NCBI RefSeq assembly: GCF_012726295.1
Contig: NZ_JABAOB010000002.1
Span: forward strand, 868,001-932,000
Length of the DNA stretch: 64,000 bases
Source: Chitinophaga sp. Ak27
GTDB taxonomy: Bacteria; Bacteroidota; Bacteroidia; Chitinophagales; Chitinophagaceae
Reading direction: 5' to 3'
The position numbers were made by a program, and so were the translations under genes. Shown piece by piece: positions 36,950 to 46,853 of the stretch (its first letter is position 1; each line of letters begins with the position of its first letter). The notes beneath the pieces are model-generated. The model worked only from the letters and a program-made list of their open reading frames with translations. It ran no database searches and had not been told where the DNA came from.

Positions 36950-38338
36950 ATGACGCAGCAAACACTGATGCCTGTCACCCAGCCCTCCTTCAAAGGATGG
37001 ATAGGAATAGGCAGAGAAGATATTACTCCGCCCACAGGGATTTATGCCCGGAACTGGGGAGCCGCCACCCACGAGGTAGCGGCGGGAATACATTTACCTT
37101 TCACCCTTACCGCCATCAGCTTCCGGCAAGGGCCGGAACAACCGCCCCTATTGTTAATATCGGCGGATTTGGGCTGGTGGAAAAGCGTAGCGGATGAACG
37201 CAGGTTGCGGGAAGGTATCCTGGAAGCACTGGCGTTACAGCCTTACCAGCTAATGTTTTGTTTAACGCATACACATGCAGGTCCGAGTACTTTTACAGAA
37301 GATAGCCATAAGCCCGGCGGGCATTTCATTGCACCTTACCTGGAAAAGGTACAACAGGCCGCTATCGCGGCGGCAACACATGCGCTGCAAACTGCTGTGG
37401 AAGCCACCCTCACCTGGCATTACGGCAAATGTGATCTGGCTGCCAACCGCGAGTTGCCCGAGCCTGGTAGTAGCCGCATCATCACCGGTTTAAATCCTGC
37501 TCTAGCTGCGGATGATACGCTGCTGGTAGGAAGAATAACGGGTGCTGACGAACAAATACTAGGAACGATTGTCAACTACGCCTGTCATCCTACTACGCTG
37601 GGAGCGGCCAATACATTGTTGTCGCCCGACTATCCGGGCGCTATGCGTGTTGTAGTGGAAGCCCACACCGGCGCCCCCTGCGCCTTTTTGCAGGGCGCCT
37701 CAGGCGAGCTGGCGCCGGCAGAGCAATACAGCGGCGATGTGCAACTGGCTGATCATTACGGCCGCCAATTGGGTTTTGCCGTGCTGTCGGCCCTGGAAGC
37801 AATGTTGCCACCGGGAAAAGCACTGGCCTTTACGGGTGTTGTGGAGTCGGGTGCATCGCTGGCCATGTGGCAGCAAACCGTTCACCAGCCTGCAACAGCC
37901 TTGCAGAGCGAACTGTCGGTGGTGAACCTGCCATTGAAGGACTTACCCTCGCTGGCCGATATTGAAGCAGCCTGGGAGGTATGCGAAGATCATGTGGTGA
38001 AAGAACGCTTATGGCGGCAACGCGGCATCCGCAAAACCATCGGCGATGGCGCTACTGCCAGCATGCCGTTGTGGGTATGGCGATTGGGCGATACCATCCT
38101 GGTAGGTCAACCCAATGAAGCTTATTCCACTTTTCAGCAGGAACTGCGTAAGGCATTGCAACCCGCCGCCGTGGTGGTGATGAATATTGTAAATGGCTAT
38201 GCCGGTTACCTTCCCCCGGAAGGTTCGTATAGCCAGGAGAGTTATACCGTATGGCAAACTCCCTTTGCACCCGGTGCATTAGAACGGCTGATAACGTCTG
38301 CCACAGCTATTTCCCAACGATTGATCTTATCTGCATGA
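36950..38338 (+). CDS. neutral/alkaline non-lysosomal ceramidase-like hydrolase
   Basis: 462 residues. The N-terminus GWIGIGREDITPPTGIYARN matches the GxGxxDITPP opening of the neutral ceramidase N-terminal family. CLTHTHAGPS gives the zinc His-x-His pair, NYACHPTTLG another His, and LLSPDYPGAMR the active-site loop; FLQGASGELAP is also conserved. No signal peptide is visible, unlike secreted ceramidases, and the length (462) is shorter than true ceramidases (about 650). Bacteroidota loci often carry such proteins with unknown, probably amide- or ester-cleaving roles on carbohydrate derivatives. Its stop overlaps the symporter ATG by 4 bp. Confidence 0.8.
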   Translation: MTQQTLMPVTQPSFKGWIGIGREDITPPTGIYARNWGAATHEVAAGIHLPFTLTAISFRQGPEQPPLLLISADLGWWKSVADERRLREGILEALALQPYQLMFCLTHTHAGPSTFTEDSHKPGGHFIAPYLEKVQQAAIAAATHALQTAVEATLTWHYGKCDLAANRELPEPGSSRIITGLNPALAADDTLLVGRITGADEQILGTIVNYACHPTTLGAANTLLSPDYPGAMRVVVEAHTGAPCAFLQGASGELAPAEQYSGDVQLADHYGRQLGFAVLSALEAMLPPGKALAFTGVVESGASLAMWQQTVHQPATALQSELSVVNLPLKDLPSLADIEAAWEVCEDHVVKERLWRQRGIRKTIGDGATASMPLWVWRLGDTILVGQPNEAYSTFQQELRKALQPAAVVVMNIVNGYAGYLPPEGSYSQESYTVWQTPFAPGALERLITSATAISQRLILSA

Positions 38339-39906
38339 ACCTGAATCTTACGGCTTTAGATGCTGTTATCTTTGGTATTTACATATTGGGTGTAATTGGC
38401 CTGGGGCTATATGCATCCCGCAGGGGCCTGCAAACCAAACGCGATTACTTCCTGGCAGGAGACAAGCTGCCCTGGTGGATGATCGGTGGTAGCATTATTG
38501 CCGCCAATATCAGCAGCCACCACCTGGTTGGCGCTATGGGCGTGGCTTATAGCCGCGGCTTTGTAGCCATCGCTATGGAATGGGGCGCCATACTGATGGG
38601 CTTTAATGCACTGCTTTGGATCTTTTTACCTTTTTATATCCGCAATGGATTTTATACCGTGCCTGAGTTTTTGGAACGGCGGTATGGCACTGCCGCCAGG
38701 GCTACCTACGCCGGCCTGATCCTGCTCACCTATGTACTGGTGGAAATCAGCGCCGTACTTTACCTGGGGGCCTTATCGCTGCACTCCCTGCTGGGAATTT
38801 CTGTGATGACCAGCGTGATCATACTGGCCGTGATTACCGGGATCTATACGATTGCCGGCGGTTTACGCGCCGTTATCTGGACGGAGATGCTACAGCTGGT
38901 GGTATTGGTATTGGGAGGCCTGGCCCTCACCATCGCTACTGTGAGAGCCGCTGGCGGTGTTTCGGCAATCACGGATACCATGAAAGACTGGGACCTGATC
39001 CTGCCTGCCAACGATCCCGATTTCCCCTGGACCATGTACCTGGGTGGCGTACTTTGCATCAGCGTTTTCTACTGCGCCACCAACCAGTTTATTGTACAGC
39101 GGGTAATGGCTTCCAAAAATGAATGGCATGCCCGCATGGGCGTAGTGTTTGGTGACTACCTGAAATTCCTGGTGCCTATTATCATCACCGTGCCAGCGCT
39201 GGTAGCGCCTAAACTCTTTCCCCACCTGGAAAAGCCTGACCTGCTGTTTCCTACGCTGGTAGAAAAACTATTGCCTTCCGGCCTGGTGGGACTGGTCATG
39301 GCAGGGCTGATTGCCGCCGTGATGTCGCATCTTTCCGGCGCCATCAATTCCTGTACGACCATTCTGACGGTAGATATCTACCTGCCTTATATCCGTAGGC
39401 AAGCTACGGAAGCACAGGCGGTACGCTTTGGCCGTATAGCCGGCGCCGTTATTATCGTATTGGGGATACTTTGTACGAGCCTGTTTCTGACGCATTCCAA
39501 TAAGCCGGTATTTCTTTACCTGATGAATGCATATGGGTTGTTTACACCTGGCATTGCGGCCATGTTCCTGTTGGGCATCCTCTGGAAAGGTGCTACACAT
39601 GCGGGCGCGCTGGCAGCGGGTATGCTCACCATCCCTTTGTCGATTCTAATGGAGATGGTATACCCATCCATGCCTTTTTTTAACAGAACAGGCATCGTGT
39701 TCTGGAGTTGTATGGCGCTTTGCGTAGTGGTAAGCCTCTTTACCAGGCGTAAGCCGGAAGCCGAACTGGCTGGCCTCATATGGAATAAAGCCAGTCTTTC
39801 GCTGCCACCGGAGCAAAAAGCCCTGCAGCAAGGGTGGCGGAATCCCACCGTCTGGTGGGCCATTATCACCGCTATCGTTTTATTCTTTTATATCCGCTTT
39901 GCATAA
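38335..39906 (+). CDS. sodium:solute symporter (SSS/SGLT family)
   Basis: 523 residues from ATG 38335, coupled by ATGA to the ceramidase-like gene; the longer frame from 38251 is out of context. It begins LTALDAVIFGIYILGVIGLG and has DYFLAGDKLPWWMIGGSIIA followed by ANISSHHLVG, FYIRNGFYTVPEFLERRYG, TIAGGLRAVIWTEMLQLVVL and VMSHLSGAINSCTTILTVDI (Na+-site region). Around 14 membrane helices. Likely imports the sugar or sugar acid processed by the surrounding enzymes. Confidence 0.92.
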   Translation: MNLNLTALDAVIFGIYILGVIGLGLYASRRGLQTKRDYFLAGDKLPWWMIGGSIIAANISSHHLVGAMGVAYSRGFVAIAMEWGAILMGFNALLWIFLPFYIRNGFYTVPEFLERRYGTAARATYAGLILLTYVLVEISAVLYLGALSLHSLLGISVMTSVIILAVITGIYTIAGGLRAVIWTEMLQLVVLVLGGLALTIATVRAAGGVSAITDTMKDWDLILPANDPDFPWTMYLGGVLCISVFYCATNQFIVQRVMASKNEWHARMGVVFGDYLKFLVPIIITVPALVAPKLFPHLEKPDLLFPTLVEKLLPSGLVGLVMAGLIAAVMSHLSGAINSCTTILTVDIYLPYIRRQATEAQAVRFGRIAGAVIIVLGILCTSLFLTHSNKPVFLYLMNAYGLFTPGIAAMFLLGILWKGATHAGALAAGMLTIPLSILMEMVYPSMPFFNRTGIVFWSCMALCVVVSLFTRRKPEAELAGLIWNKASLSLPPEQKALQQGWRNPTVWWAIITAIVLFFYIRFA

Positions 39907-39955
39907 GTGATACCACGACCATAAAATTTGTCAACCAAGAGGAAAATAGTCAGCT

Positions 39956-41197
39956 ATGTCAGTAACACAAACGCAAATACCCGGTAGTCCTACGGTTAGG
40001 CAGCAAACAAAAGGCTGGTGGCAGTCGCTCGGGCCGGGATTAATTACCGCTGCGCTGGTATTTGGTCCCAGTAAGGTGACCATTGCCTCTATCATGGGCG
40101 CCAATTACGGATTTTCCCTGTTGTGGATCGTAGCCGTAGCCATCTTCTTTATGATCATTTTTACGATGATGGCGGCCAGGGTAGGGATTGCCACGCAGCA
40201 ATCGCTGCTCAGTACCATCAGCAGCAAATGGGGGATGCCAGCGCGTATAGGCATTGGCGTGGGTGTTTTCCTGGTGACGGCCTCTTTCCAGGCAGGTAAC
40301 TCCATTGGTGCCGGCATTACGTTGGCAGAGGCCACTCATACTTCCAAAGAAATTTGGATCGTGGTATGTAATGTACTCGGCATCGGTATCCTGTTTTTCC
40401 GCGGGTTTTATAAGAAACTGGAGAAGATTATGATCACGCTGATAATCATGATGCTGGTGGCTTTTATCGTAACCATGACACTGGCTAAGCCGGCGGTATC
40501 CGCTGTGGCGACAGGTTTCGTACCACAAGTACCCGCTGGATCACAGCAACTGATCATCGCCTTTATGGCCTCTTGCTTTTCTATCGTAGGGGCTATCTAC
40601 CAGTCATACCTGGTACAGGAAAGAAAACGGGTACGCCCGGAGGTAATGCAAACAGGAAGAGAAACCTTACCTGGTATGCTGATACTGGGGTTTATGAGCG
40701 CAACCGTCATGATTTGCGCCGCCACGGTACTGCATCCTGCCAACATTAAAATTACAACTGCCACTGATATGGCTAAAGCGCTGGAACCCGTTTTCGGCAA
40801 TGCTGCCGCAGGCATGTTTCTCGTGGGACTCTTTGGCGCTTCTTTTTCTTCCCTGCTGGGTAATGCCGCCCTAGGTGGTACGCTGCTGGGCGATGCATTG
40901 GGATTTGGGGGACAGCTCAATTCAAAGATGGTACGTTTATTCATTGCCGTTATCATGCTGATAGGCGCCAGCGTAGCCATCATATTTGGTAAACTGCCAC
41001 TGGAACTAATTGTGCTGGCGCAGGCGGTCACCATCTTCATTGTGCCTTTCATCGGTATTGCACTGTTCCTGGTGGCCAATGATGTTGCAATAATGGGTCC
41101 GCTGAAAAACAACCTATTTGTAAATATCGCAGGGAGCATAGGTTTGCTCGTGATGCTGGGATTAGCCATCAGCAATGCCATCACTTTATTCTTTTAA
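39956..41197 (+). CDS. Nramp-related transporter lacking canonical metal-binding motifs
   Basis: 413 residues, about 11 hydrophobic helices. LGPGLITAALVFGPSKVTIA aligns with the first Nramp helix, but the canonical DPGN metal motif reads GPSK. The sixth helix, normally containing MPH, reads FMASCFSIVGAIYQSYLVQ. GAGITLAEA and ASFSSLLGNAALGGTLLGDA retain the general Nramp look. With both metal-ligand motifs gone, transport of Mn/Fe is doubtful; an organic solute or Mg2+-like substrate as in other atypical Nramp relatives is possible. It is embedded in a sugar-acid catabolic operon, 49 bp after an SSS symporter and 7 bp before a sugar dehydrogenase. Confidence 0.8.
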   Translation: MSVTQTQIPGSPTVRQQTKGWWQSLGPGLITAALVFGPSKVTIASIMGANYGFSLLWIVAVAIFFMIIFTMMAARVGIATQQSLLSTISSKWGMPARIGIGVGVFLVTASFQAGNSIGAGITLAEATHTSKEIWIVVCNVLGIGILFFRGFYKKLEKIMITLIIMMLVAFIVTMTLAKPAVSAVATGFVPQVPAGSQQLIIAFMASCFSIVGAIYQSYLVQERKRVRPEVMQTGRETLPGMLILGFMSATVMICAATVLHPANIKITTATDMAKALEPVFGNAAAGMFLVGLFGASFSSLLGNAALGGTLLGDALGFGGQLNSKMVRLFIAVIMLIGASVAIIFGKLPLELIVLAQAVTIFIVPFIGIALFLVANDVAIMGPLKNNLFVNIAGSIGLLVMLGLAISNAITLFF

Positions 41198-41204
41198 GAG
41201 AGAT

Positions 41205-42779
41205 ATGAAACAGCTTATCACAAACGGATGGATGCTCCTGCTCGCAGCAGGAGCGGGAATGCTGGCCAGCTGCCACCGTGGGGCAGCATTTGAGCAGCCG
41301 CTGGAAGGGATACTACAGCTGGATTCCACCAAAGTAGGTATCAGTACGATCATTTCCGACTTAAATGTTCCCTGGGAAATAGCCTGGGGGCCTGATAGCC
41401 AGATATGGTTTACGGAGCAGGGTGGTACCATCAGCAAAGTAGATCTGCATACGGGGCGGAAAAAGCTATTGCTCACCATCCCGGAAGTATACCGGCAGCG
41501 TACCCTGGGCCTGTTGGGGATGGCGGTATCAGCCGATAAAGCGCAGCCTTATGTGTTCGTGGACTATACCCATCTCAATAAGGATTCGTCGATTGTATCA
41601 CGGTTGGTGAGATATACCTACACCGCCGATACGCTGAAAGACCCGCTGGTATTGCTGGAATTGCCCGGCAATACGGGGCATAACGGCTCACGCGTAGCCA
41701 TATCTCCCGATGGAAAAGTAATATTGTCTACTGGCGACGCCGCCAATGGCCTTAATGCGCCGGATACCGCTTCCATTAATGGAAAAACACTGCGACTGAA
41801 TTTTGATGGCAGTATCCCGGCCGATAATCCGTACCCAGGCAGCCCGGTATGGTCGAGAGGACACCGGAATATACAGGGACTGGTATACACGCCACAAGGC
41901 CATTTATTTGCCTCCGAACACGGCGATGCCACCGACGATGAAGTGAATCTCATCCGGAAAAAGGCATTCTATGGATGGCCGGGAGTTGAAGGATACGCAG
42001 ACCGGGCCGGCGAAAAAGCTTATGCCGATTCTTTCCCGTTTACACCTCCGCTTAAAGCGTGGACGCCCACCATAGCACCCGCGGGCATTGACTACTATGG
42101 ATCCGCCCGGATACCGGAATGGCAAAACAGTATTTTACTGGGTACCTTGAAAGCAGCCAGCCTGCGGGTATTGAAGCTTAATCATGCAGCCGGTACAATT
42201 ACCCGGGAAACAATTTATTTCTCCGGGAAGTTTGGAAGGATACGTGATATCTGCGTGTCGCCGGAAGGGGATATATACATAGCTACCAGTAACCGGGACT
42301 GGAACCCGGGAAAGGGCTTTCCCTTACCGCATGACGACCGGATTATCCGCCTGCATGCGTTGGAAGCGGGAGAGCACCTGCCGGCTAATATCCCGGTAGA
42401 AAAGGCCACCATGCCGGTAGTTGCCGTTGCATCGAAAGGCGCTGTGGTGTATAAAAGTTACTGTGAAGCCTGTCATAAGCCAGACGGTAAAGGCGTGCCC
42501 GGATCTTTCCCGGCACTGGACCAAAACCCGTTTGTAAACGGCGCCGCTGCGCCGTTAATACAAACGGTGATCAAAGACCGTACGGGGGCGGATAAAGCAA
42601 AGAACAGCCGCTACGGTGAACAAATGCCTGCATTTGGATTTTTAGCCGATGAAGATATTGCGGCAGTGTTGTCGTATATCCGTACCAGTTGGGGCAACCA
42701 CCAGGATAGTATAGCCGTTTCCGTAGTAGCGCAAACAAGAGCACGCGGGGCCGGTAACGTTCTCAATGAAAAAAAATAA
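41205..42779 (+). CDS. PQQ-dependent sugar dehydrogenase-like propeller fused to cytochrome c, lipoprotein
   Basis: 524 residues from ATG 41205. Lipoprotein signal ending GAGMLASCHRG. Residues about 35-400 form a glucose/sorbosone dehydrogenase propeller (LNVPWEIAWGPDSQIWFTEQ, TGHNGSRVAISPDGKVILST with the likely catalytic His, SRGHRNIQGLVYTPQGHLFA and EHGDATDDEVNLI). The C-terminal ~100 residues are a class I cytochrome c domain with YCEACH (haem CxxCH) and YGEQMPAFGF supplying a Met ligand. Periplasmic oxidation of an aldose or aldehyde with electrons passed to the bound haem is the expected function. Confidence 0.88.
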   Translation: MKQLITNGWMLLLAAGAGMLASCHRGAAFEQPLEGILQLDSTKVGISTIISDLNVPWEIAWGPDSQIWFTEQGGTISKVDLHTGRKKLLLTIPEVYRQRTLGLLGMAVSADKAQPYVFVDYTHLNKDSSIVSRLVRYTYTADTLKDPLVLLELPGNTGHNGSRVAISPDGKVILSTGDAANGLNAPDTASINGKTLRLNFDGSIPADNPYPGSPVWSRGHRNIQGLVYTPQGHLFASEHGDATDDEVNLIRKKAFYGWPGVEGYADRAGEKAYADSFPFTPPLKAWTPTIAPAGIDYYGSARIPEWQNSILLGTLKAASLRVLKLNHAAGTITRETIYFSGKFGRIRDICVSPEGDIYIATSNRDWNPGKGFPLPHDDRIIRLHALEAGEHLPANIPVEKATMPVVAVASKGAVVYKSYCEACHKPDGKGVPGSFPALDQNPFVNGAAAPLIQTVIKDRTGADKAKNSRYGEQMPAFGFLADEDIAAVLSYIRTSWGNHQDSIAVSVVAQTRARGAGNVLNEKK

Positions 42780-42783
42780 CCCG

Positions 42784-44151
42784 ATGAAGCAAAGCATTAT
42801 CTTTATTGGTATCGCAGCATTATCGCTGTTGTCTTGCACTCATCAGCAAAAGAAGCAAATGCCCATGCAACTGATAGCCCTTGATCCAGGTCATTTCCAC
42901 GCGTCCATGGTACAACAGCAAATGTATCCGGATGTAGATTCCATTATACGTGTATTTGCCCCGGAAGGCCCGGGAGTACAGCAATACCTGCAACAAGTGG
43001 CGGCCTATAACCGGCCTGATAGCCCGGCTGTCCACTGGACCACCCAGGTGCACACCGGCGCCGACTACCTGGAGAAAATGTTGTTATGCCCTCGGGGAAA
43101 TATCGTGGTGCTGGCTGGTAATAACCGCCTGAAGCCACTGTACATACGCCGCGCCGTTCACGCTGGCATGCATGTATTTGCCGATAAGCCCATGGCTATT
43201 GATGCCGCCGGGTTTGACTCCCTGCGTGCTGCCTTTACAGAAGCTGCTGCCAACCACTTGCAGTTGATGGATGTGATGACGGAGCGCTATGACATTCATA
43301 ATGTATTGCAAAGGGCGCTATCCCAGTTGCCTGCGTTATTTGGTACACTGGAGAAAGGCACCGCCGGGGAGCCGGCGGTGATCAAGAAGAGCGTACATCA
43401 TTTCAAGAAAACAGTTGCCGGTAAAACCCTGGTTCGCCCTTCCTGGTATATGGATGTAAAGCAGCAGGGAGAAGGTATTACAGATGTAACCACGCACCTG
43501 GTAGACCTGGTGCAATGGACCTGTTTTCCCGAAAAAGTGCTGGACTATCAAAAAGATATCCAGGTAAATAGTGCTACCACCTGGCCTACTGTGATGACCT
43601 TGCAGCAATATAGCGATGTAACAGGAGAACGGCAGTTTACACCTACCCTGCAGGCGGCTGTTGATAAGGATAGCTTATTAAACGTATATGCCAATGGTGC
43701 TTTTGATTATACCATTTGCGGCGTACATGCCCGCATTGCCGTACAATGGGATTATGAGGCGCCGGCAGGCACAGGGGATACGCACTACTCACAGATCCGT
43801 GGGAGTAAAGCTTCCCTGGTAATCCGCCAGGACAAAGAACAAAATTATAAGCCGGTTTTATACATCGTACCGGTATCGACGGATACCGCTTACACGCAGC
43901 AAATGAAAGCGGCGTTTCAGCGAGTGGAACGGCAGTACCCCGGTATTGCGCTAAAATCGGCGGGAGAGGCCTGGGAGGTAGTGATTCCACAACAGTATGC
44001 CACTCAGCATGAGTCGCTGTTTGCGCAGGTAATGCAGCAATTTCTGCAATACATCCGGTCGGGCCATATGCCTGCCTGGGAAGTACCCGGGATGCTGGCC
44101 AAGTATTACACTACCACGCAGGCATTAGCCATCGCAAAGAGAATAAAATAG
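42784..44151 (+). CDS. Gfo/Idh/MocA-like putative oxidoreductase, lipoprotein
   Basis: 455 residues from ATG 42784; an in-frame ATG at 42766 would overlap the preceding gene by 14 bp and add six residues, and cannot be excluded. The signal ends IAALSLLSC (lipobox Cys about 17). MQLIALDPGHFHASMVQQQM replaces the usual glycine-rich Rossmann start. HVFADKPMAIDAAGFDSL has the DKP catalytic Lys of the Gfo/Idh/MocA family, and GEGITDVTTHLVDLVQW is the substrate-side His region. Exported family members of this kind are common in Bacteroidota sugar loci; their reactions are mostly unknown. Confidence 0.82.
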   Translation: MKQSIIFIGIAALSLLSCTHQQKKQMPMQLIALDPGHFHASMVQQQMYPDVDSIIRVFAPEGPGVQQYLQQVAAYNRPDSPAVHWTTQVHTGADYLEKMLLCPRGNIVVLAGNNRLKPLYIRRAVHAGMHVFADKPMAIDAAGFDSLRAAFTEAAANHLQLMDVMTERYDIHNVLQRALSQLPALFGTLEKGTAGEPAVIKKSVHHFKKTVAGKTLVRPSWYMDVKQQGEGITDVTTHLVDLVQWTCFPEKVLDYQKDIQVNSATTWPTVMTLQQYSDVTGERQFTPTLQAAVDKDSLLNVYANGAFDYTICGVHARIAVQWDYEAPAGTGDTHYSQIRGSKASLVIRQDKEQNYKPVLYIVPVSTDTAYTQQMKAAFQRVERQYPGIALKSAGEAWEVVIPQQYATQHESLFAQVMQQFLQYIRSGHMPAWEVPGMLAKYYTTTQALAIAKRIK

Positions 44152-44157
44152 GGTACC

Positions 44158-45192
44158 ATGATAACAGACTTTAATCGCCGGAAGTTTATCCGCAATGCCG
44201 CTATCGCTGGAGTAGGAGCGGGCTTACTGGGTAGCTGGTATTCCCTGTATGGACGAACACCAATAGATCCCGTTATCCGTATTGGTATTATTGGATTGGA
44301 TACCACACACGCTATTGCCTTTACAAAAGCATTTAATAGCAGTACACCGGTACCCGGACTGGAAGGCATGAAGGTGGTAGTGGCGTTCCCGCAAACGAGT
44401 CCGGATATTGCGTTGAATCAGAAGCGCTTACCCGGATTCATAGAAGACGTGAAAAAGATGGGAGTAGAGATCGTGGACTCCATTGCTGCGTTGTTAGAGA
44501 AAGCAGACGTGGTATTGCTTGAGTCCAACGATGGAAGACCACACCTGACCCAGGCATTGCCGGTACTGCAGGCAGGGAAGAAAATATTTATCGATAAACC
44601 GCTGGCAGCCTCGCTGGCAGATGGTATGGCCATCTTTACCGCCGCAGAAAAATACCATGCTCCTGTGTTTTCCGCGTCGTCACTGCGTTTCATGGAGAGC
44701 GCGCAAAAGGTAGCTAAAGAAGGCGCTATTGGCAAAGTGTTGGGTGCCGATACTTACAGTCCCGCCGCCATTGAAAAAACACATCCCGATTTATACTGGT
44801 ATGGCATTCACGGTATAGAAACGCTTTATACCGTGATGGGAACTGGTTGCAAGACCGTGACCCGCTTTCATACGGGGGACACCGATGTGGTGGTAGGCGT
44901 CTGGGGCGACGATCGTATCGGGACTTTCCGGGGTACCCGTAGTGGTCCAGATGATTTCGGCGGGCGTGTATTTGGTGAAAAGGGAAGTATGTTGCTGGGG
45001 CCCTTCAAGGGATATGACCTGCTGTTGCAGCAGATAGCCACCTTTTTCCGGACAGGCGTTTCGCCTGTGAAGCCGGAAGAAACGCTGGAGATACTGGCCT
45101 TTATGGAGGCGGCTGAGGAAAGCAAGCGCAGAAACGGTGCGCCGGTACAACTGGAAGAAATATACCGGAAAGCTAAAAGAGACAAGAAATAA
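44158..45192 (+). CDS. Gfo/Idh/MocA family oxidoreductase with twin-arginine-like signal
   Basis: 344 residues. The N-terminus FNRRKFIRNAAIAGVGAGLL is a twin-arginine-type signal. The Rossmann core starts at VIRIGIIGLDTTHAIAFTKA, where the GxGxxG loop is degenerate (GLDTTH). KKIFIDKPLAASLADG contains the DKP Lys. DLYWYGIHGIETLYTVMG is the His-containing substrate block. Probably a periplasmic NAD(P)-linked oxidoreductase or a sugar-modifying enzyme with tightly bound cofactor. 6 bp after the previous family member and 30 bp before the next, giving three in a row. Confidence 0.87.
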   Translation: MITDFNRRKFIRNAAIAGVGAGLLGSWYSLYGRTPIDPVIRIGIIGLDTTHAIAFTKAFNSSTPVPGLEGMKVVVAFPQTSPDIALNQKRLPGFIEDVKKMGVEIVDSIAALLEKADVVLLESNDGRPHLTQALPVLQAGKKIFIDKPLAASLADGMAIFTAAEKYHAPVFSASSLRFMESAQKVAKEGAIGKVLGADTYSPAAIEKTHPDLYWYGIHGIETLYTVMGTGCKTVTRFHTGDTDVVVGVWGDDRIGTFRGTRSGPDDFGGRVFGEKGSMLLGPFKGYDLLLQQIATFFRTGVSPVKPEETLEILAFMEAAEESKRRNGAPVQLEEIYRKAKRDKK

Positions 45193-45222
45193 TAGTCAAT
45201 TCCACTACCAAAATCACTGAGT

Positions 45223-46563
<1,341 letters not shown>

Positions 46564-46587
46564 CTGGTTGCTGTAAAAATAATTGCC

Positions 46588-46815
46588 ATGACACAACATA
46601 CTGCTACCGTAGCGGCGGGATCGCTCAGCCATCGGGAGACCGTTATTTCGATATTGATAGTAGGCTTACCGTTCTTTGTTTTCGGCTTCGTTACCTGGGT
46701 CAACGCGATACTGTCTCCATGGTGAAGTAAGATTGCTGGGGCATATATTTCCCTGCTATTTGTACCTGGTGTTTTACGCCTTTTATGGTTACCGGTTGAG
46801 ATACTGGAACCGGTC
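46588..46815 (+). pseudogene. remnant of an MFS (FHS, fucose/glucose-galactose permease-type) transporter
   Basis: From ATG 46588 the frame encodes 45 residues ending VGLPFFVFGFVTWVNAILSP then W and a TGA at 46723-46725. The FGFVTWxNAIL block is the first transmembrane helix signature of FHS-family sugar:H+ symporters, normally about 400 residues. In another frame after the stop, YLYLVFYAFYGYR (about 46774-46812) looks like the next helix region (LVxFAFYxxY), so the gene has suffered a frameshift and a large deletion. The right boundary is approximate. The intact gene may once have provided an extra importer for this cluster. Confidence 0.65.
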
Positions 46816-46853
46816 GTAACACTGTATCACATCTTCCGGAAAATAAATATAAC

